64,000 bases of DNA from Mycobacterium attenuatum (lineage in GTDB: Bacteria; Actinomycetota; Actinomycetes; Mycobacteriales; Mycobacteriaceae). The position numbers were made by a program, and so were the translations under genes. The notes below the pieces were generated by a model. It did not search any database, was not told where the DNA came from, and worked only from the letters and a program-made list of their open reading frames with translations. The first letter of the stretch is position 1, and every line of letters starts with the position of its first letter. Of the stretch, positions 63,541 through 64,000 are shown in pieces. The stretch is taken from positions 1-64,000 of the forward strand of contig NZ_UPHT01000019.1 in NCBI RefSeq assembly GCF_900566085.1. The letters are read 5' to 3'.

Positions 63541-64000
63541 CACCGATATTCTTTCAGCCTGGGCCAGAGCCCGAGCGCAACCGCGATGGCGGCGCCCAGG
63601 CTGAGGACCACGCCGCCCACCTGGGCGCCGGCCAGTCCGCGCCGCGCGTTGAGGACGTCGTTTCGCAGCCGGTTACGGCTTTGCTCCATCGCTTTGGTCA
63701 GCGCTTCGTCGAGCTTGTCGAACGCGGGCGTGGCGTCGTCCTCGCCCTTGCCCAACGCGACCTGAATGGCGGCGCGATAGTTGCCGACCGCAATGTAGGA
63801 GTTGATCCGGTCGTTGGCCTGCTGCCAGCGGACCAGCAGCTGGTCGGCACCCTGCAGGTCGGATTTGTCGACGGCATTGGGCCGGCTCATGTACTCGTCG
63901 AGATGGCGGTGCATCTCCTCGATACGCTGGTAAAAGGACTGTTTGCGGATCTCTTCGTCGCCGCGCCGGATCAGCGACAGTGTCTCGTCGGCTCGGGCCT
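63540..64000 (-). CDS. glnX: GlnX membrane sensor, C-terminal part (partial)
   Basis: The 3' ~150 codons of a gene whose start lies beyond the window. The visible part has a long helical extracytoplasmic stretch (about RMEEMHRHLDEYMSRPN ... LLVRWQQANDRINSYI) and one C-terminal membrane helix (VGGVVLSLGAAIAVALGLW) ending WPRLKEYR. This matches the tandem-tudor/4-helix sensor GlnX (Rv0412c), which relays amino-acid binding by GlnH to PknG. The gene overlaps glnH at its stop. Confidence 0.85.

Overview
This 64 kb window is a gene-dense, high-GC stretch of a mycobacterial chromosome. The evidence is PPE proteins with the SVP motif, a PE-like fragment, MmpL, a DUF3151 protein, F420-dependent glucose-6-phosphate dehydrogenase, PknG with its GlnH/GlnX partners, and mycobacterial versions of ClpB, PurA and class II aldolase. 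Most genes match, by my memory of gene content, the M. tuberculosis H37Rv interval Rv0356c-Rv0412c. Several genes are extra, missing or broken, so I read it as a slow-growing relative of M. tuberculosis rather than M. tuberculosis itself. No database search was possible; Rv numbers and comparisons with other proteins are recollections.

Layout: 0-7 kb holds clpB, a DsrE-like gene, a membrane protein, a short-chain dehydrogenase, pyrE, a possible lipoprotein and a SpoU methyltransferase. 7.3-18 kb holds a dodecin, a LysR regulator and, divergent from it, a complete aerobic (form I, Mo/Cu) carbon monoxide dehydrogenase operon with maturation genes (XdhC/CoxI, M-S-L subunits, XdhC-YHS, MobA-like, CoxD, CoxG, CoxE). 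18-29 kb holds a GH76 protein, DedA, fba, two conserved genes, a frameshifted acetyltransferase, a CDF metal exporter behind a perfect palindrome, an M50 peptidase, purA, a thioesterase and a PE remnant/PPE pair. 29-38 kb holds a divergent PurT, a rhodanese, metZ, a type II NADH dehydrogenase, an LpqS-like gene behind a copper-type operator, a PPE gene, a secreted protein and a glutaryl-CoA-dehydrogenase-like gene.

38-50 kb is the accessory part. A tightly overlapping operon encodes a methyltransferase, an acetyltransferase and three luciferase-like monooxygenases. It is followed by a methyltransferase, a 26-residue peptide with an exceptional ribosome binding site and a perfect 18-bp terminator, then a decayed monooxygenase fragment. 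Next is a lipid locus (mmpL, mmpS remnant, fadD30) with three copies of one 14-bp palindrome in its divergent promoter region, and no polyketide synthase. 50-64 kb returns to core genes: a metallo-beta-lactamase-fold/TfoX-like/DUF2461 operon, fgd1, pta-ackA, a DUF1800/DUF1501 pair with a nonsense codon, a DUF559-like protein, pknG, glnH and the 3' part of glnX.

Recurrent themes are 1-, 4- and ~10-20-nt start/stop overlaps marking operons, and dispersed 20-21-bp repeats or strong hairpins sitting between convergent genes. The block clpB-to-thioesterase is inverted relative to purT compared with my memory of H37Rv.
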